From UBA1361 sp041656375 (GTDB lineage Bacteria > Bacillota_I > Bacilli_A > RFN20 > CAG-826): DNA of 64,000 bases. Both the position numbers and the translations under genes were made by a program. The DNA lies in the NCBI GenBank assembly GCA_964410505.1, contig CAYPGR010000004.1, forward strand, positions 1 through 64,000, read 5' to 3'. The notes under the pieces were generated by a model, which was not told where the DNA came from, searched no databases, and was given only the letters and a program-made list of their open reading frames with translations. This document shows positions 1 through 8,697 of this stretch, one piece after another (the stretch's first letter is position 1; every line of letters starts with the position of its first letter).

Positions 1-54
1 ACTTAGGATCTAGTGGGGTAACCCGTGCAGGTTCGATTCCTGTCATTTGCACCA
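1..54 (+). tRNA. tRNA-Leu(UAG), 3' part, cut by window edge
   Basis: The window opens at the last base of the 5' anticodon stem. Loop CTTAGGA (2-8) places anticodon TAG at 4-6. It is followed by the stem TCTAG, a long variable arm (class II tRNA), a T-arm with GCAGG/CCTGT around TTCGATT, a 3' acceptor strand, discriminator A and an encoded CCA at 52-54. The long variable arm and discriminator A fit leucine. The 5' half lies outside the window, so integrity cannot be judged. Confidence 0.85.
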
Positions 55-65
55 AGGAAAATCTG

Positions 66-88
66 ATGCCCTTTAATGGGCATTTTTA
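66..88 (+). terminator. Intrinsic terminator after tRNA-Leu
   Basis: ATGCCC and GGGCAT form a 6 bp stem followed by a run of T. It lies 11 bases after the tRNA CCA end. From here to the gene at 305 I see no further gene; the stretch is AT-rich and presumably carries that gene's promoter. Confidence 0.75.
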
Positions 89-304
89 TTTACCTAAATA
101 AATATTTATCTTTATTTTCTAAAAACCTTGTATAGTGGGAGCGATTTAACGTGATCAATGATTTATACGATTGTTACTCAATTTTATGAGCATTCAGGTT
201 TTCAGATGTATCATGCCCTTTATTTCGAATGACTCACTCTTACAATGTGATAAAATATAAAAATATAGATCAAATATTGATTATAAAACATAAAGGGGAA
301 CTGT

Positions 305-1255
305 ATGAAAAAAGTCATAGGACCATTATTAACCGTCCTTGTTGCGTTTGTTTTAGCGGTATTAGGATTTGTCTTAGGAGGGTTTTCGTTAAGTGCCCTT
401 CAAGTAGAGACCTTGACAATCCTTATGATTGTATGCGGGATTAGTATGGCGTATTGCTTTATTGTTGGTGAAATTTCTCGGAATAATTCGCAAATGGATA
501 AGCTTTGGTCCATTTTACCAATTGCTTATGCATGGATCGTTGCTGTTAAAAGCGGCATGAATCTTCGGGTTGTCGTGATGGCTGTGCTGATTACGATTTG
601 GGGTGTAAGATTAACCTTAAACTTTGCTAAAAAAGGTGCCTATTCACTTAAGTTTTGGGCTGGTGAAGAAGATTATCGATGGATTATCTTAAGAAAACAT
701 CCGATGCTCAGTAAGAGATGGCGGTGGGCCCTCTTTGATTTGTTTTTTATCTCGATTTATCAAAATGCTTTAGTCCTCGCCATTTGTTTACCTTTATTAG
801 CTGTAATGGAATCGACAGCGGCATTTAATGTCCTTGATATCTTAGTGGCGGCTTTATTACTTGGATTCATCATTTTAGAAACCATCGCGGATCCTCAACA
901 AATGCATTTTCAAACTAAGAAATTTGATTTATTAAAACAAGGTCTCAAATTAGAAGAGTTACCAAGTCCTTATCATAAGGGTTTTAATACCCAAGGGCTA
1001 TGGGGCCGTTCTAGACATCCAAACTACTTCGCAGAGCAAGCAATTTGGGTTGTTTTATGTCTATTTTGTATCAGTGCTGGGGTCACGAAATATGTCTTCT
1101 TTAACTGGACTTTAATCGGATCCATGGTCTTAATCTTATTATTTATGGGGAGTTCAGCCTTTTCTGAAGGTGTCTCTCTTAAGAAATATCCATCTTATAA
1201 AGACTACATTCAAAAAGTGTCTAAATATGTGCCTTTAAAAAAGTATAGCGAATAG
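305..1255 (+). CDS. DUF1295-family integral membrane protein
   Basis: A 316-residue polytopic membrane protein of the DUF1295 / steroid 5-alpha-reductase-like fold. Hydrophobic segments occupy roughly residues 5-30, 40-60, 75-100, 140-175, 180-200 and 250-290. The family signature near the C-terminus is visible: G-WGRSRHPNYFAE (about residues 230-245), then a serine/glutamate-rich segment and the terminal KKYPSYKDY motif. Members with this signature are thought to act as NAD(P)H-linked reductases on lipid-like substrates in the membrane, but the substrate here is unknown. The start at 305 has AAAGGGGAA just upstream. It is monocistronic: a tRNA terminator lies upstream and a hairpin terminator downstream. 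Confidence 0.85.
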   Translation: MKKVIGPLLTVLVAFVLAVLGFVLGGFSLSALQVETLTILMIVCGISMAYCFIVGEISRNNSQMDKLWSILPIAYAWIVAVKSGMNLRVVVMAVLITIWGVRLTLNFAKKGAYSLKFWAGEEDYRWIILRKHPMLSKRWRWALFDLFFISIYQNALVLAICLPLLAVMESTAAFNVLDILVAALLLGFIILETIADPQQMHFQTKKFDLLKQGLKLEELPSPYHKGFNTQGLWGRSRHPNYFAEQAIWVVLCLFCISAGVTKYVFFNWTLIGSMVLILLFMGSSAFSEGVSLKKYPSYKDYIQKVSKYVPLKKYSE

Positions 1256-1292
1256 TCTTTATACGGGATAATCAGAATTTGAAGTTTATTTA

Positions 1293-1318
1293 AATCCTTG
1301 CTAAACCAAGGATTTTTT
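1293..1318 (+). terminator. Intrinsic terminator
   Basis: AATCCTTG (1293-1300) pairs with CAAGGATT (1307-1314), followed by a T run. It ends the DUF1295 transcript. Confidence 0.75.
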
Positions 1319-1435
1319 ATTACCTCAATTATCGCTTATAAAACCTCGATTATGATTATAAAACCAATATAAAAATGTTTTCAATATATGTTATTATTAT
1401 CCTGTTGAATGGATTTAATCATAAGGAGGTTTCCG

Positions 1436-1915
1436 ATGAAAAACACGACTAAATTGAAGATTATTGGCTTCTCACTCTTAACCCTTTCCGTTATCTTAAT
1501 GCTACTAGGTGCGACCGTCTTCCGCGATCGGAGTTGGGATGATTTTGCGTGGAAACCAAACTTCGCCCTATTTGTCCCGGGTATGTTCTTAGGGGTCATT
1601 TCCTTAGGCTTCCTCATCACGGGCTTTACACCTGAACTCGCAAAGTTTCAGGCAAAAGTTCAAGCGGAAACAGTGGATCATGCGGGTAAAGAAATCAAAG
1701 TCGCGACCGCTAAAACCGCGGAAACGATTATTCCTGCGATTACGCCGTCGCTTAAAACGGCCGTTAGTGAAATTAAAAGCGGTATCAAAGCCTCAAGCGG
1801 AAAAACAAGAAAAGAACAGCTCCTGGAAGCCAAACAACTCTTTGATGATAAGCTAATCAGTGAAGAAGAATATCAAGCGATGCGCAAAGATATCCTTGAT
1901 ATCGAAGAAAACTAA
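1436..1915 (+). CDS. Small membrane protein with C-terminal SHOCT domain
   Basis: A 159-residue protein. I place the start at 1436, because AAGGAGG (1423-1429) is ideally spaced for it; an in-frame upstream ATG at 1409 has no such site. Two membrane segments (about residues 8-27 and 42-64) are followed by an Ala/Lys-rich, probably amphipathic stretch (70-120). The last 35 residues match the short SHOCT domain, with the pattern LLEAKQLFDDKLISEEEYQ. SHOCT domains are common at the ends of bacterial membrane proteins and are thought to mediate oligomerisation; no enzymatic role is implied. It stands alone between two terminators. The function is unknown. Confidence 0.75.
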   Translation: MKNTTKLKIIGFSLLTLSVILMLLGATVFRDRSWDDFAWKPNFALFVPGMFLGVISLGFLITGFTPELAKFQAKVQAETVDHAGKEIKVATAKTAETIIPAITPSLKTAVSEIKSGIKASSGKTRKEQLLEAKQLFDDKLISEEEYQAMRKDILDIEEN

Positions 1916-1937
1916 TTATTCAATTGTATAGATAGAT

Positions 1938-1972
1938 AAAAACCCTTAGTGATGATTACTAAGGGTTTTTTA
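1938..1972. terminator. Bidirectional intrinsic terminator
   Basis: AAAAACCCTTAGT (1938-1950) and ACTAAGGGTTTTT (1958-1970) form a perfect stem with A and T tracts on either side. It sits between the convergent SHOCT gene (+) and the hemolysin III family gene (-). Confidence 0.85.
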
Positions 1973-1988
1973 TTAACCTAGATCAATC

Positions 1989-2702
1989 TTAGGCAAGATT
2001 CATGATAAAGAAGTAGATGGCGATAAATTGGAGAATGGTGCCGACATTAACCCATAAGTGCCATATAAAATGAAAGTATTTTACTTTTGAGCCTAAGGCA
2101 TAAAAGATGGTACCGATGGTGTAGGCAAGACCGCCACCGAGAATAAACCAAAAGGCAGGAACACTATCTTGATAGAGTTCACCAATAAAGAAGAGGGCGG
2201 ACCAACCAAGAATGAGGTAAATCACGAAGTGGAAGGCTTGGAATTTATAAACCCAAATCGATTTAAAGACGATTCCGAGGGCGATAACAACCCATTGAAT
2301 GATGAGGAGTGCGAGTCCCTTTTCAATAAATGCTATGCCGAGGAATGGAGCTTTTAGGCTTGGTAATAGTAAAAGCGCAGGGGCAAAGGTACCGCCGATG
2401 AGAATAAAAATTGATAAATGGTCAAAACGTTTAAAAACCCCTTTTGCTTTGGTGAAACTTAAGGAGTGATATAAGGTTGACATTGTATAGAGAATAAAGA
2501 TCGATAATCCAAAAATGAGGGCGGCGGCGAGTTCTCGTCCATTATCTTGTTTAACAAGAAGCAAGATTAAAGCAACAAGACCAAAAATGGCCATGACACA
2601 GTGACTGACGGCATTAGCGATTTCTTCACCAATGGATTGCCGTCTTTTTATTCTTTTTGGGATGGCCTGCGATTGGACATTATCTTGAATATTACTTGGC
2701 AT
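1989..2702 (-). CDS. trhA: Hemolysin III / PAQR family membrane protein (TrhA-like)
   Basis: A 237-residue protein with seven predicted membrane segments between about residues 30 and 235. Family signatures are present: an early E-x6-H pattern in the first helix (EEIANAVSHC), the S-x3-H pair in STLYHS, and the C-terminal H-x3-H pattern (HFIWHLWV). These acid and histidine residues form the putative metal site of PAQR-type proteins. Bacterial members (YqfA/TrhA) have been linked to membrane homeostasis; the hemolysin name is historical. The start is preceded by GGAGGG. It is transcribed divergently from the hydrolase gene at 2782. Confidence 0.85.
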   Translation of the reverse strand: MPSNIQDNVQSQAIPKRIKRRQSIGEEIANAVSHCVMAIFGLVALILLLVKQDNGRELAAALIFGLSIFILYTMSTLYHSLSFTKAKGVFKRFDHLSIFILIGGTFAPALLLLPSLKAPFLGIAFIEKGLALLIIQWVVIALGIVFKSIWVYKFQAFHFVIYLILGWSALFFIGELYQDSVPAFWFILGGGLAYTIGTIFYALGSKVKYFHFIWHLWVNVGTILQFIAIYFFIMNLA

Positions 2703-2738
2703 ATTTACACCCTCCAGGGTTTAATCTAAAGACTAAAC

Positions 2739-2758
2739 ATTATACTATATTGTATAAT
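2739..2758. promoter_or_regulatory. Divergent -10 elements between trhA-like gene and hydrolase
   Basis: TATAAT at 2753-2758 (+) would serve the hydrolase gene. ATTATA at 2739-2744 reads TATAAT on the minus strand for the trhA-like gene. The -35 elements are poor. The two promoters are close enough to interfere with each other. Confidence 0.5.
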
Positions 2759-2781
2759 GAGAAATGTAAAGAGGTATAACT

Positions 2782-3798
2782 ATGGAACCTTGGCAAATCA
2801 TTTTAATAATTATTGCATCATACTTAGTTGTGATGATTATATATTCGATTATCGTCTATCTTTTAGTCAATAAATCGATTGGTCGCCGGACCGATAAGAA
2901 CCCCCTTCTTCGGTATTTTACAGCCGAAGATTATCCAAATTTAAGCGCCACACCGCTTTCGTTTACCAATCGAAAAGGTGTCACACTTCGCGGATTTATT
3001 TATGATAAAAAAGAGACAAAAAGTGATAGTCTTATTTTGTTTTTTCATGGTTTTGGAGCCGGCCATCAAGCCTATACAACGCTAATAAATGACTTAGTCG
3101 AAACGCTTAACCTGCCAGTCGCGACATTTGATTATACTGGTTGTGACCTCAGTGATGGGAAGAAGATTCCAAATACATTACAAGCTTTGAGTGATGGGCA
3201 TGACTTTCTGCGTTATATTGTCAGTCAACCAGCATTTCAAAATCGTAAACTCATTCTCGTCGGCCATTCATGGGGTGGTTTTGTGGCGACTAATTTATTG
3301 CCTTTTAATCCTGACAAAAACATTACTCGCGTCATTAGCCTAAGCGGGGTAACGGATTTCCCACTTATTTATCGGATGAGTACCAAAGCGCCGGCTATTT
3401 TTATTCCGATCAATAATTTAATAAACTATTTCCGTTATGGGCCATTGGCTTTTGCGACAACCAAAAAAAGCATTAAAGACACGAAAATACCCCATTTATT
3501 TATTCATGGCGAACAAGATGAGTCAATCAAATTTAATCCTTTTGTGTCCGTTCTTGTATTGCAGAGTGATAAATATCACCGTGTAAAGTTTCATATTGAA
3601 AAAGATAAATATCATAATGTCTATCTCAGTAAAGAAAGTGAAGAAAGTCTCCGCAACTTACAAAAGAATCTTAAAGCCTTACGTCGTCATCCTCATGATG
3701 ATACTTATCGCACCTTTATCAAAGCATTTGATTTTAATACGGCGGTCATTAATGACCCCAATATTTTAAAGATTATCCAGTCATTCGTAAGGGGGTAA
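2782..3798 (+). CDS. Membrane-anchored alpha/beta hydrolase
   Basis: A 338-residue protein with one N-terminal membrane helix (about residues 5-28) and an alpha/beta-hydrolase domain. The strand-plus-HGFGAG oxyanion motif occurs near residue 90, the nucleophile elbow GHSWGG near residue 160 (catalytic Ser), the acid in HGEQDES near residue 250, and a late His in YHNVY near residue 275. The triad is therefore complete. The substrate is not evident; the family includes lysophospholipases and acyl-ester hydrolases. The gene lies 4 bp before the GH3 gene, so the two are probably co-transcribed. Confidence 0.8.
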   Translation: MEPWQIILIIIASYLVVMIIYSIIVYLLVNKSIGRRTDKNPLLRYFTAEDYPNLSATPLSFTNRKGVTLRGFIYDKKETKSDSLILFFHGFGAGHQAYTTLINDLVETLNLPVATFDYTGCDLSDGKKIPNTLQALSDGHDFLRYIVSQPAFQNRKLILVGHSWGGFVATNLLPFNPDKNITRVISLSGVTDFPLIYRMSTKAPAIFIPINNLINYFRYGPLAFATTKKSIKDTKIPHLFIHGEQDESIKFNPFVSVLVLQSDKYHRVKFHIEKDKYHNVYLSKESEESLRNLQKNLKALRRHPHDDTYRTFIKAFDFNTAVINDPNILKIIQSFVRG

Positions 3799-3802
3799 AC
3801 CG

Positions 3803-6211
3803 ATGGAAGATGAAGTAAAACAAATAATCAGTCAACTATCCTTGACCGAGAAGCTTTCACTACTAAGTGGCGCGAATTTTTGGGAAAGTGCAACTTTAAA
3901 ATCCGTTGATTTGCCGCCCATTGTCATGAATGATGGACCCTTTGGGGTTCGGAAACCAAAAGATAGCACGGGCGCAGGACTTAGTGAAGAAGTCTTTCCA
4001 GCGACGGCTTTCCCAACCACGAGTGCACTCGCCAGTTCGTTTGACCCGGAGCTGCTCTTTGAAATGGGGCAAGCCTTAGCCCGGGAATGTATCGATCAAG
4101 GGGTTGACCTCTTACTCGGTCCTGGCTTAAACATTAAACGAAGCCCATTATGTGGGCGTAATTTCGAATATTTTAGCGAAGATCCCCATGTGAGTTCGAC
4201 AATGGCAGCCGCACTTGTTGAAGGATTACAAAGTAAGGGTGTCGGGGCGACAATCAAACATTACGCGGTTAATAATCAAGAAAAAGAACGCTTTACAACC
4301 AATGCCATGGTCGATGAGCGCGCCCTTCATGAAATCTATTTAAAAGGGTTCCATGAGGTCGTCAAGAAAGCCAAACCTTATGCGGTCATGTGCTCTTATA
4401 ATGTTGTCAATGGCCGCCACGCCAGTCGTAGTTATGATCTACTGACCAAACGCTTACGCCATGAAAACGGGTTTTCCGGACTAGTGATGAGTGACTGGGG
4501 GGCAGTTGTCAATCTTGTTGATAGTGTCGAAGCAGGTCTTAATTTAGAAATGCCCGGAACCGGGCAAACGACCAAAGAACTTCTCGATGCCCATCAAAGC
4601 GGGCGCTTAAGTAGTGAAATGATTGATGAAGCGATTACACCGCTGATCAAATTGATGATTGCTAAAAAGCATCGTCAAAAAGATCAAGAAACGTGCGATT
4701 ATGATGCCAACTTTTTATTGGCGCAGAAAGTCGCTGAAAGTAGTGCAGTATTATTAAAAAATGATGACAATATCTTGCCGCTTAATCCAAAACAGAAAGT
4801 AGCCTTAATTGGAAATTTTGCAAAGAATCCTCGTTATCAAGGAAGTGGGTCAAGTCGGATTAATCCTCATAAATTAGTAAGTCTTTATGAGACATTTACT
4901 GATCGTCAAGTCCCTTTTACATATGCTGATGGTTACCTAGAACATGAAGTTAATCTTAATGAATCGCTTATCCGAGAAGCGGTTGAAGTGAGTCAAAAGG
5001 CCGACATTGTGGTCCTTTGTGTTGGTCTTCCCGAAAGCTATGAAGTTGAAGGGTATGATCGCAAGACACTTGCAATGCCGCCAAGTCATGTGGCACTCAT
5101 TACGGAGATTAGTAAAGTAAATCCGAAAATTGTGGTGGTTCTCTCGACAGGTTCACCCGTGACGATGCCCTGGCTACATGATGTTAAAGGTATTTTGTTA
5201 ACTCATTTAGCGGGTGGAGCAACCGGACCAGCGACATTTAATATCCTCTACGGAAAAGCAAATCCATCAGGAAAATTAAGCGAAACCTATCCCTTAAGCC
5301 TCGCGAAAAGTATGCCTGGGGAATCCTTTATCCATAGTAAGCAAAATGTCCCATATTTAGAATCACTTTATGTGGGCTATCGCTATTATGATACGTTTAA
5401 TGAACAGGTTTTATTTCCGTTTGGCTATGGGTTAAGCTATACCCAATTTAAGATGAGTAATCTTGAAATAAAACAAGAAAACGATACCTATACAATTACA
5501 CTTAGTCTCACCAATATTGGTCACTTAGCTGGTGCGGAAGTAGTCGGCATTTATATCGGCCGTCAAAATTCAAAATTATATGCCCCACATAAAGAGCTTA
5601 AAGCCTTCAAAAAAGTGTTTTTAGATAAAAATGAGAAGAAGGAAGTAGAGATCTATTTAACCCAAGATGATTTAAAATGTTATGATCCGGTGAAGAACCA
5701 ATGGGTATTAGAAAATACGTACTACCATGTCTATGTCGGACTTAATGTCACCATGAGTGAAACAGTTTTTATTATCAATGTGGAGCATGGCGAGAATCTT
5801 GAACACCTGCTCCCTTACCGTGAAGCCCATCAGGCCTATTATGCGCTTAGTAACTTTAAGCCGACAGTGAATGATTTTGTGGGTCTATATGGTCGCCCGT
5901 TACCGCTTATTTTCGCCCGGAGAAAAAGACCTTTTACTTTAGAAAACAATATAAGTGATACAACCGACTATTGGATTGGTAAAAAAATCTACCATATGAT
6001 GGTGACAACAGCATCTAAAATGGCGGGTGACGATGTCGTCATGGCTGAGATTGCAAAAGAATCAATCAAAGAACTACCTTTTAGGACGATCCCCGCCCTT
6101 AGTTCGGGGGCGATCACGAATCGGCAACGAGATGGTCTTTTACTCATTCTTAATGGTAAACCATTAAGAGGGGCAATGAAGTATTTTATCAAAGCCAAAA
6201 AGAAAGCATAG
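3803..6211 (+). CDS. Glycoside hydrolase family 3 (beta-glucosidase type)
   Basis: An 802-residue GH3 enzyme. The N-terminal GH3 barrel (about 15-280) carries the nucleophile aspartate in LVMSDWGA (Asp231) and the substrate-binding KHYAVNNQE segment. A GH3 C-terminal domain follows (about 310-530, with the EVEGYDR acid/base region), then a fibronectin-III-like domain (about 550-630). Residues about 670-802 extend beyond the usual end of the family and carry no motif I recognise. There is no signal peptide, so it probably cleaves imported beta-glucosides or short oligosaccharides in the cytoplasm. The ribosome site AAGGGGGT lies within the end of the hydrolase gene. Exact sugar specificity cannot be read from the sequence. 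Confidence 0.9.
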   Translation: MEDEVKQIISQLSLTEKLSLLSGANFWESATLKSVDLPPIVMNDGPFGVRKPKDSTGAGLSEEVFPATAFPTTSALASSFDPELLFEMGQALARECIDQGVDLLLGPGLNIKRSPLCGRNFEYFSEDPHVSSTMAAALVEGLQSKGVGATIKHYAVNNQEKERFTTNAMVDERALHEIYLKGFHEVVKKAKPYAVMCSYNVVNGRHASRSYDLLTKRLRHENGFSGLVMSDWGAVVNLVDSVEAGLNLEMPGTGQTTKELLDAHQSGRLSSEMIDEAITPLIKLMIAKKHRQKDQETCDYDANFLLAQKVAESSAVLLKNDDNILPLNPKQKVALIGNFAKNPRYQGSGSSRINPHKLVSLYETFTDRQVPFTYADGYLEHEVNLNESLIREAVEVSQKADIVVLCVGLPESYEVEGYDRKTLAMPPSHVALITEISKVNPKIVVVLSTGSPVTMPWLHDVKGILLTHLAGGATGPATFNILYGKANPSGKLSETYPLSLAKSMPGESFIHSKQNVPYLESLYVGYRYYDTFNEQVLFPFGYGLSYTQFKMSNLEIKQENDTYTITLSLTNIGHLAGAEVVGIYIGRQNSKLYAPHKELKAFKKVFLDKNEKKEVEIYLTQDDLKCYDPVKNQWVLENTYYHVYVGLNVTMSETVFIINVEHGENLEHLLPYREAHQAYYALSNFKPTVNDFVGLYGRPLPLIFARRKRPFTLENNISDTTDYWIGKKIYHMMVTTASKMAGDDVVMAEIAKESIKELPFRTIPALSSGAITNRQRDGLLLILNGKPLRGAMKYFIKAKKKA

Positions 6212-6237
6212 TCAGCCGTTTTTTATCCCGATTATCA

Positions 6238-6246
6238 TGTTATAAT
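6238..6246 (+). promoter_or_regulatory. Extended -10 promoter immediately before flippase-like gene
   Basis: TG-T-TATAAT, with TATAAT at 6241-6246. Only 7 bases separate it from the ATG at 6254, so transcription should begin at or next to the start codon, giving a leaderless mRNA. No Shine-Dalgarno sequence is present. Confidence 0.6.
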
Positions 6247-6253
6247 TAAACCC

Positions 6254-7528
6254 ATGAGTGAAGAAAAATTAAATACAACCCAAAACTTGAAAGTCGTTCG
6301 TCAAAAGAAAAGCGATCGCAAATATGTCATTAATATTGTCATTATTTTAGCCATTACTTTTGGGTATACTCTTTTTTCTTTGTGGGGTGATTTCGATGCC
6401 GTTGTCGGTGTCTTTGCGAGTTCTCAACCCGATTATCGGATGCTAGCGGTGATTATAGTTTTGATTGCGGCCAAGTTTCTGATTGAAGGTCTTGTCCTTT
6501 ACATTTTTGCCCGGCTTTACACCCCGACCTATAAATATCATCGCGGGGTCGCCAATGGTTTGGTTGGCCAATTTTATAGCGACATTACGCCTAGTTCATC
6601 GGGTGGTCAATTTTTCCAAGTCAAAACGTTTGCGAGCCAAGGGGTTCCCGTATCAATTGCAGCGTCGATTCTTGTCATGCACTTTATTTTATTTCAAATT
6701 GTCTTAGTGCTCTTTGGGGGCCTTTCCATTTTGCTAAATTTACAAGAATTTGCCCGTCTTGCCCCGGTCACCATTTTTGATCTTGATATTCCCGTTTCCG
6801 TTTTATCTTTGATTGGATTTATTATTAACTTATTAACAATCGTTGGTTTATTCCTACTTTCTTACTCGAAAAAAGCCCATAGTTTTTTTATTAATAAAGG
6901 GGTTGATATTTTAGCGAGTTTAAGAATTGTTAAAAACCCTGAAGCGAGAAAAGAAAAATTGTTTATATCTACTGAAAACTTTCGGGTTGAATTAAGACGG
7001 CTAAGCTCAAACTTTCCAGCATCCATTTTAATTATGGCTTTATTTTTATTAAAGTTTATTGTGTCTTATGCGATTACCTATTTTGTTGGGTTAATGTTAA
7101 ACCCTAATCTGTATGGTGTGATCAGCTTCTGGGAAACCGTTACAAAAACAAGCTTTTTATCTATGATTACCGGGTTTATCCCGATTCCCGGTGCAGCGGG
7201 ATTTGCTGAATACTTCTACCAAGTGATTTTTACCCCGGTTTTTGGTAGTTCATCCTTTACCAAGGCGGTCCAAATTGTCTGGCGGGCATCCACGTTTTAC
7301 ACCAACCTATTAGTTGGTGGATTAGTCACTGCCTTTTATCGTTCGAGTATGTCGGAAATTGTCGATGAATCGGGCCATATTCAAACCTTTGATGAAGTTA
7401 AGAGTGTGACCTTTGAAGAACGTCGTGAAACGAGTGTGACAATGTATCAAACGAGTCAATTGTCCATCAAAGAAATTCAACGCCGGCTTAGTCCAAAGCG
7501 TAAACATAAAGACGAGGATCACAAGTAA
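6254..7528 (+). CDS. LPG-synthase-type flippase domain membrane protein (UPF0104)
   Basis: A 424-residue polytopic protein resembling the transmembrane half of MprF (lysylphosphatidylglycerol synthase TM region). About eight membrane helices lie between residues 27 and 365. The family pattern of a conserved turn with TPSSSGGQFFQ (about residue 110) and the glycine/proline-rich FIPIPGAAGFAEYF (about residue 315) is clear. The C-terminus is a 60-residue charged cytoplasmic tail, with no synthase domain. These proteins are thought to move lipids across the membrane. It overlaps the following glycosyltransferase gene by one base (TAATG), suggesting that the two act together on a glycolipid. The predicted transcript is leaderless. 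Confidence 0.8.
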   Translation: MSEEKLNTTQNLKVVRQKKSDRKYVINIVIILAITFGYTLFSLWGDFDAVVGVFASSQPDYRMLAVIIVLIAAKFLIEGLVLYIFARLYTPTYKYHRGVANGLVGQFYSDITPSSSGGQFFQVKTFASQGVPVSIAASILVMHFILFQIVLVLFGGLSILLNLQEFARLAPVTIFDLDIPVSVLSLIGFIINLLTIVGLFLLSYSKKAHSFFINKGVDILASLRIVKNPEARKEKLFISTENFRVELRRLSSNFPASILIMALFLLKFIVSYAITYFVGLMLNPNLYGVISFWETVTKTSFLSMITGFIPIPGAAGFAEYFYQVIFTPVFGSSSFTKAVQIVWRASTFYTNLLVGGLVTAFYRSSMSEIVDESGHIQTFDEVKSVTFEERRETSVTMYQTSQLSIKEIQRRLSPKRKHKDEDHK

Positions 7529-8697
7529 TGCGGATAGCCATGTTTACGGACACGTTTGTACCGGATACGAATGGCGTTGCCGTCTCTTCCTTTAATTTGT
7601 TCCGTGCCCTTAATGATCGCGGCCACTTTTGTGTGGTTGTTACCTCCAATCCATTTTCAAAAGACGTGACTTTTAAAGATAATGTTTTGCGGATTCCTGG
7701 CGTTGAGATGAAACAACTTTATGGTTATCATTTTGCCGCCCCTAATCGTAAAGCTTTAAAAATATTAAAGCGTTTAAAAATTGATGTTGTTCATGTCCAT
7801 AGTGAGGCAGGGATGGGGGTTTTCGGTAAAGCGTTTGCCCGCGCTGAGAAGATTCCGTATGTTTATACTTACCATACGATGTACGAAGATTATACCTACT
7901 ATGCCACCAAAGGTCGGATGGAAACATTTGCAAAAAGTATTATTCGTCGCTTTTCGAGATGGCAAGCGGAAATTGCAGATGAATTTATTTCTCCAAGTGA
8001 AAAAACTAAAGTGTCGCTTAGGGAATATGGCGTCAATCGTTATATCAATATTATCCCAACCGGGGTCGATTTTTCAAAATTTAAATATAATCCGGTTAAT
8101 GATGAATTCATACGTGCTTATAAAGAAGAACACGGATTGAATGGTACATTCAATCTTGTTTATGTTGGACGGGTCGCTAAAGAAAAAAGCATCGATGTTA
8201 TTATTGCGGGTTATGCGAAGTATATTGCCCATAAACCTAAACACCAAACGAAGCTAGTCATCGTTGGTGGTGGTCCCGCGATTCCTGAACTTGAAGAATT
8301 GGCGACAAAATTAGGCATTAAAGACGATGTCCATTTTGTAGGTAAGGTCTTACCAGCGGATATTGGCAAATATTACCATCTGGGCGAAGTTTTCGTGAGT
8401 GCCTCCATTAGCGAAACCCAAGGGTTAACCTTTATGGAAGCGATGGCTGCCGAGCGGATTCTCCTTTGCCGATTTGATGAAGGACTAGTGAATGTCATCA
8501 AAAATGGCGAATCAGGTTTCTTTTTTACAAGTGAAGATGACTTTGGTGAGAAGGTCGACAAAATTCGTGGTCTCGATCAGGCAAAGTTAAAAGCCATCAA
8601 AGCCTTCGCGAATGAATTGGTAGATGAATATAGTAATGAACGTTTTGTGATGCGCTGTGAACACGTCTATGAGCGAGCGCTTCGTAATAGTTGGTAA
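7528..8697 (+). CDS. GT4 glycosyltransferase, diacylglycerol glucosyltransferase-like
   Basis: A 389-residue GT-B glycosyltransferase of family GT4. The N-terminal domain begins with the typical FTDTFVPDTNGVAVS motif. The segment TYHTMYEDYTYY (about residue 112) is characteristic of monoglucosyl-diacylglycerol synthases. The C-terminal domain has GRVAKEKS (about 213) and the E-x7-E donor-binding motif in SETQGLTFMEAMA (about 295-307). In related wall-less and low-GC Gram-positive bacteria such enzymes transfer glucose from UDP-glucose to diacylglycerol, making a non-bilayer membrane glycolipid. Assignment to that substrate is by motif similarity only. The upstream flippase-like gene is translationally coupled; recX follows directly. 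Confidence 0.8.
   Translation: MRIAMFTDTFVPDTNGVAVSSFNLFRALNDRGHFCVVVTSNPFSKDVTFKDNVLRIPGVEMKQLYGYHFAAPNRKALKILKRLKIDVVHVHSEAGMGVFGKAFARAEKIPYVYTYHTMYEDYTYYATKGRMETFAKSIIRRFSRWQAEIADEFISPSEKTKVSLREYGVNRYINIIPTGVDFSKFKYNPVNDEFIRAYKEEHGLNGTFNLVYVGRVAKEKSIDVIIAGYAKYIAHKPKHQTKLVIVGGGPAIPELEELATKLGIKDDVHFVGKVLPADIGKYYHLGEVFVSASISETQGLTFMEAMAAERILLCRFDEGLVNVIKNGESGFFFTSEDDFGEKVDKIRGLDQAKLKAIKAFANELVDEYSNERFVMRCEHVYERALRNSW

Noticed and set aside
1..54. tRNA-Leu(UAG) at the left edge as a second broken tRNA
   Set aside because: The window simply begins there; nothing shows that the 5' half is missing from the genome.
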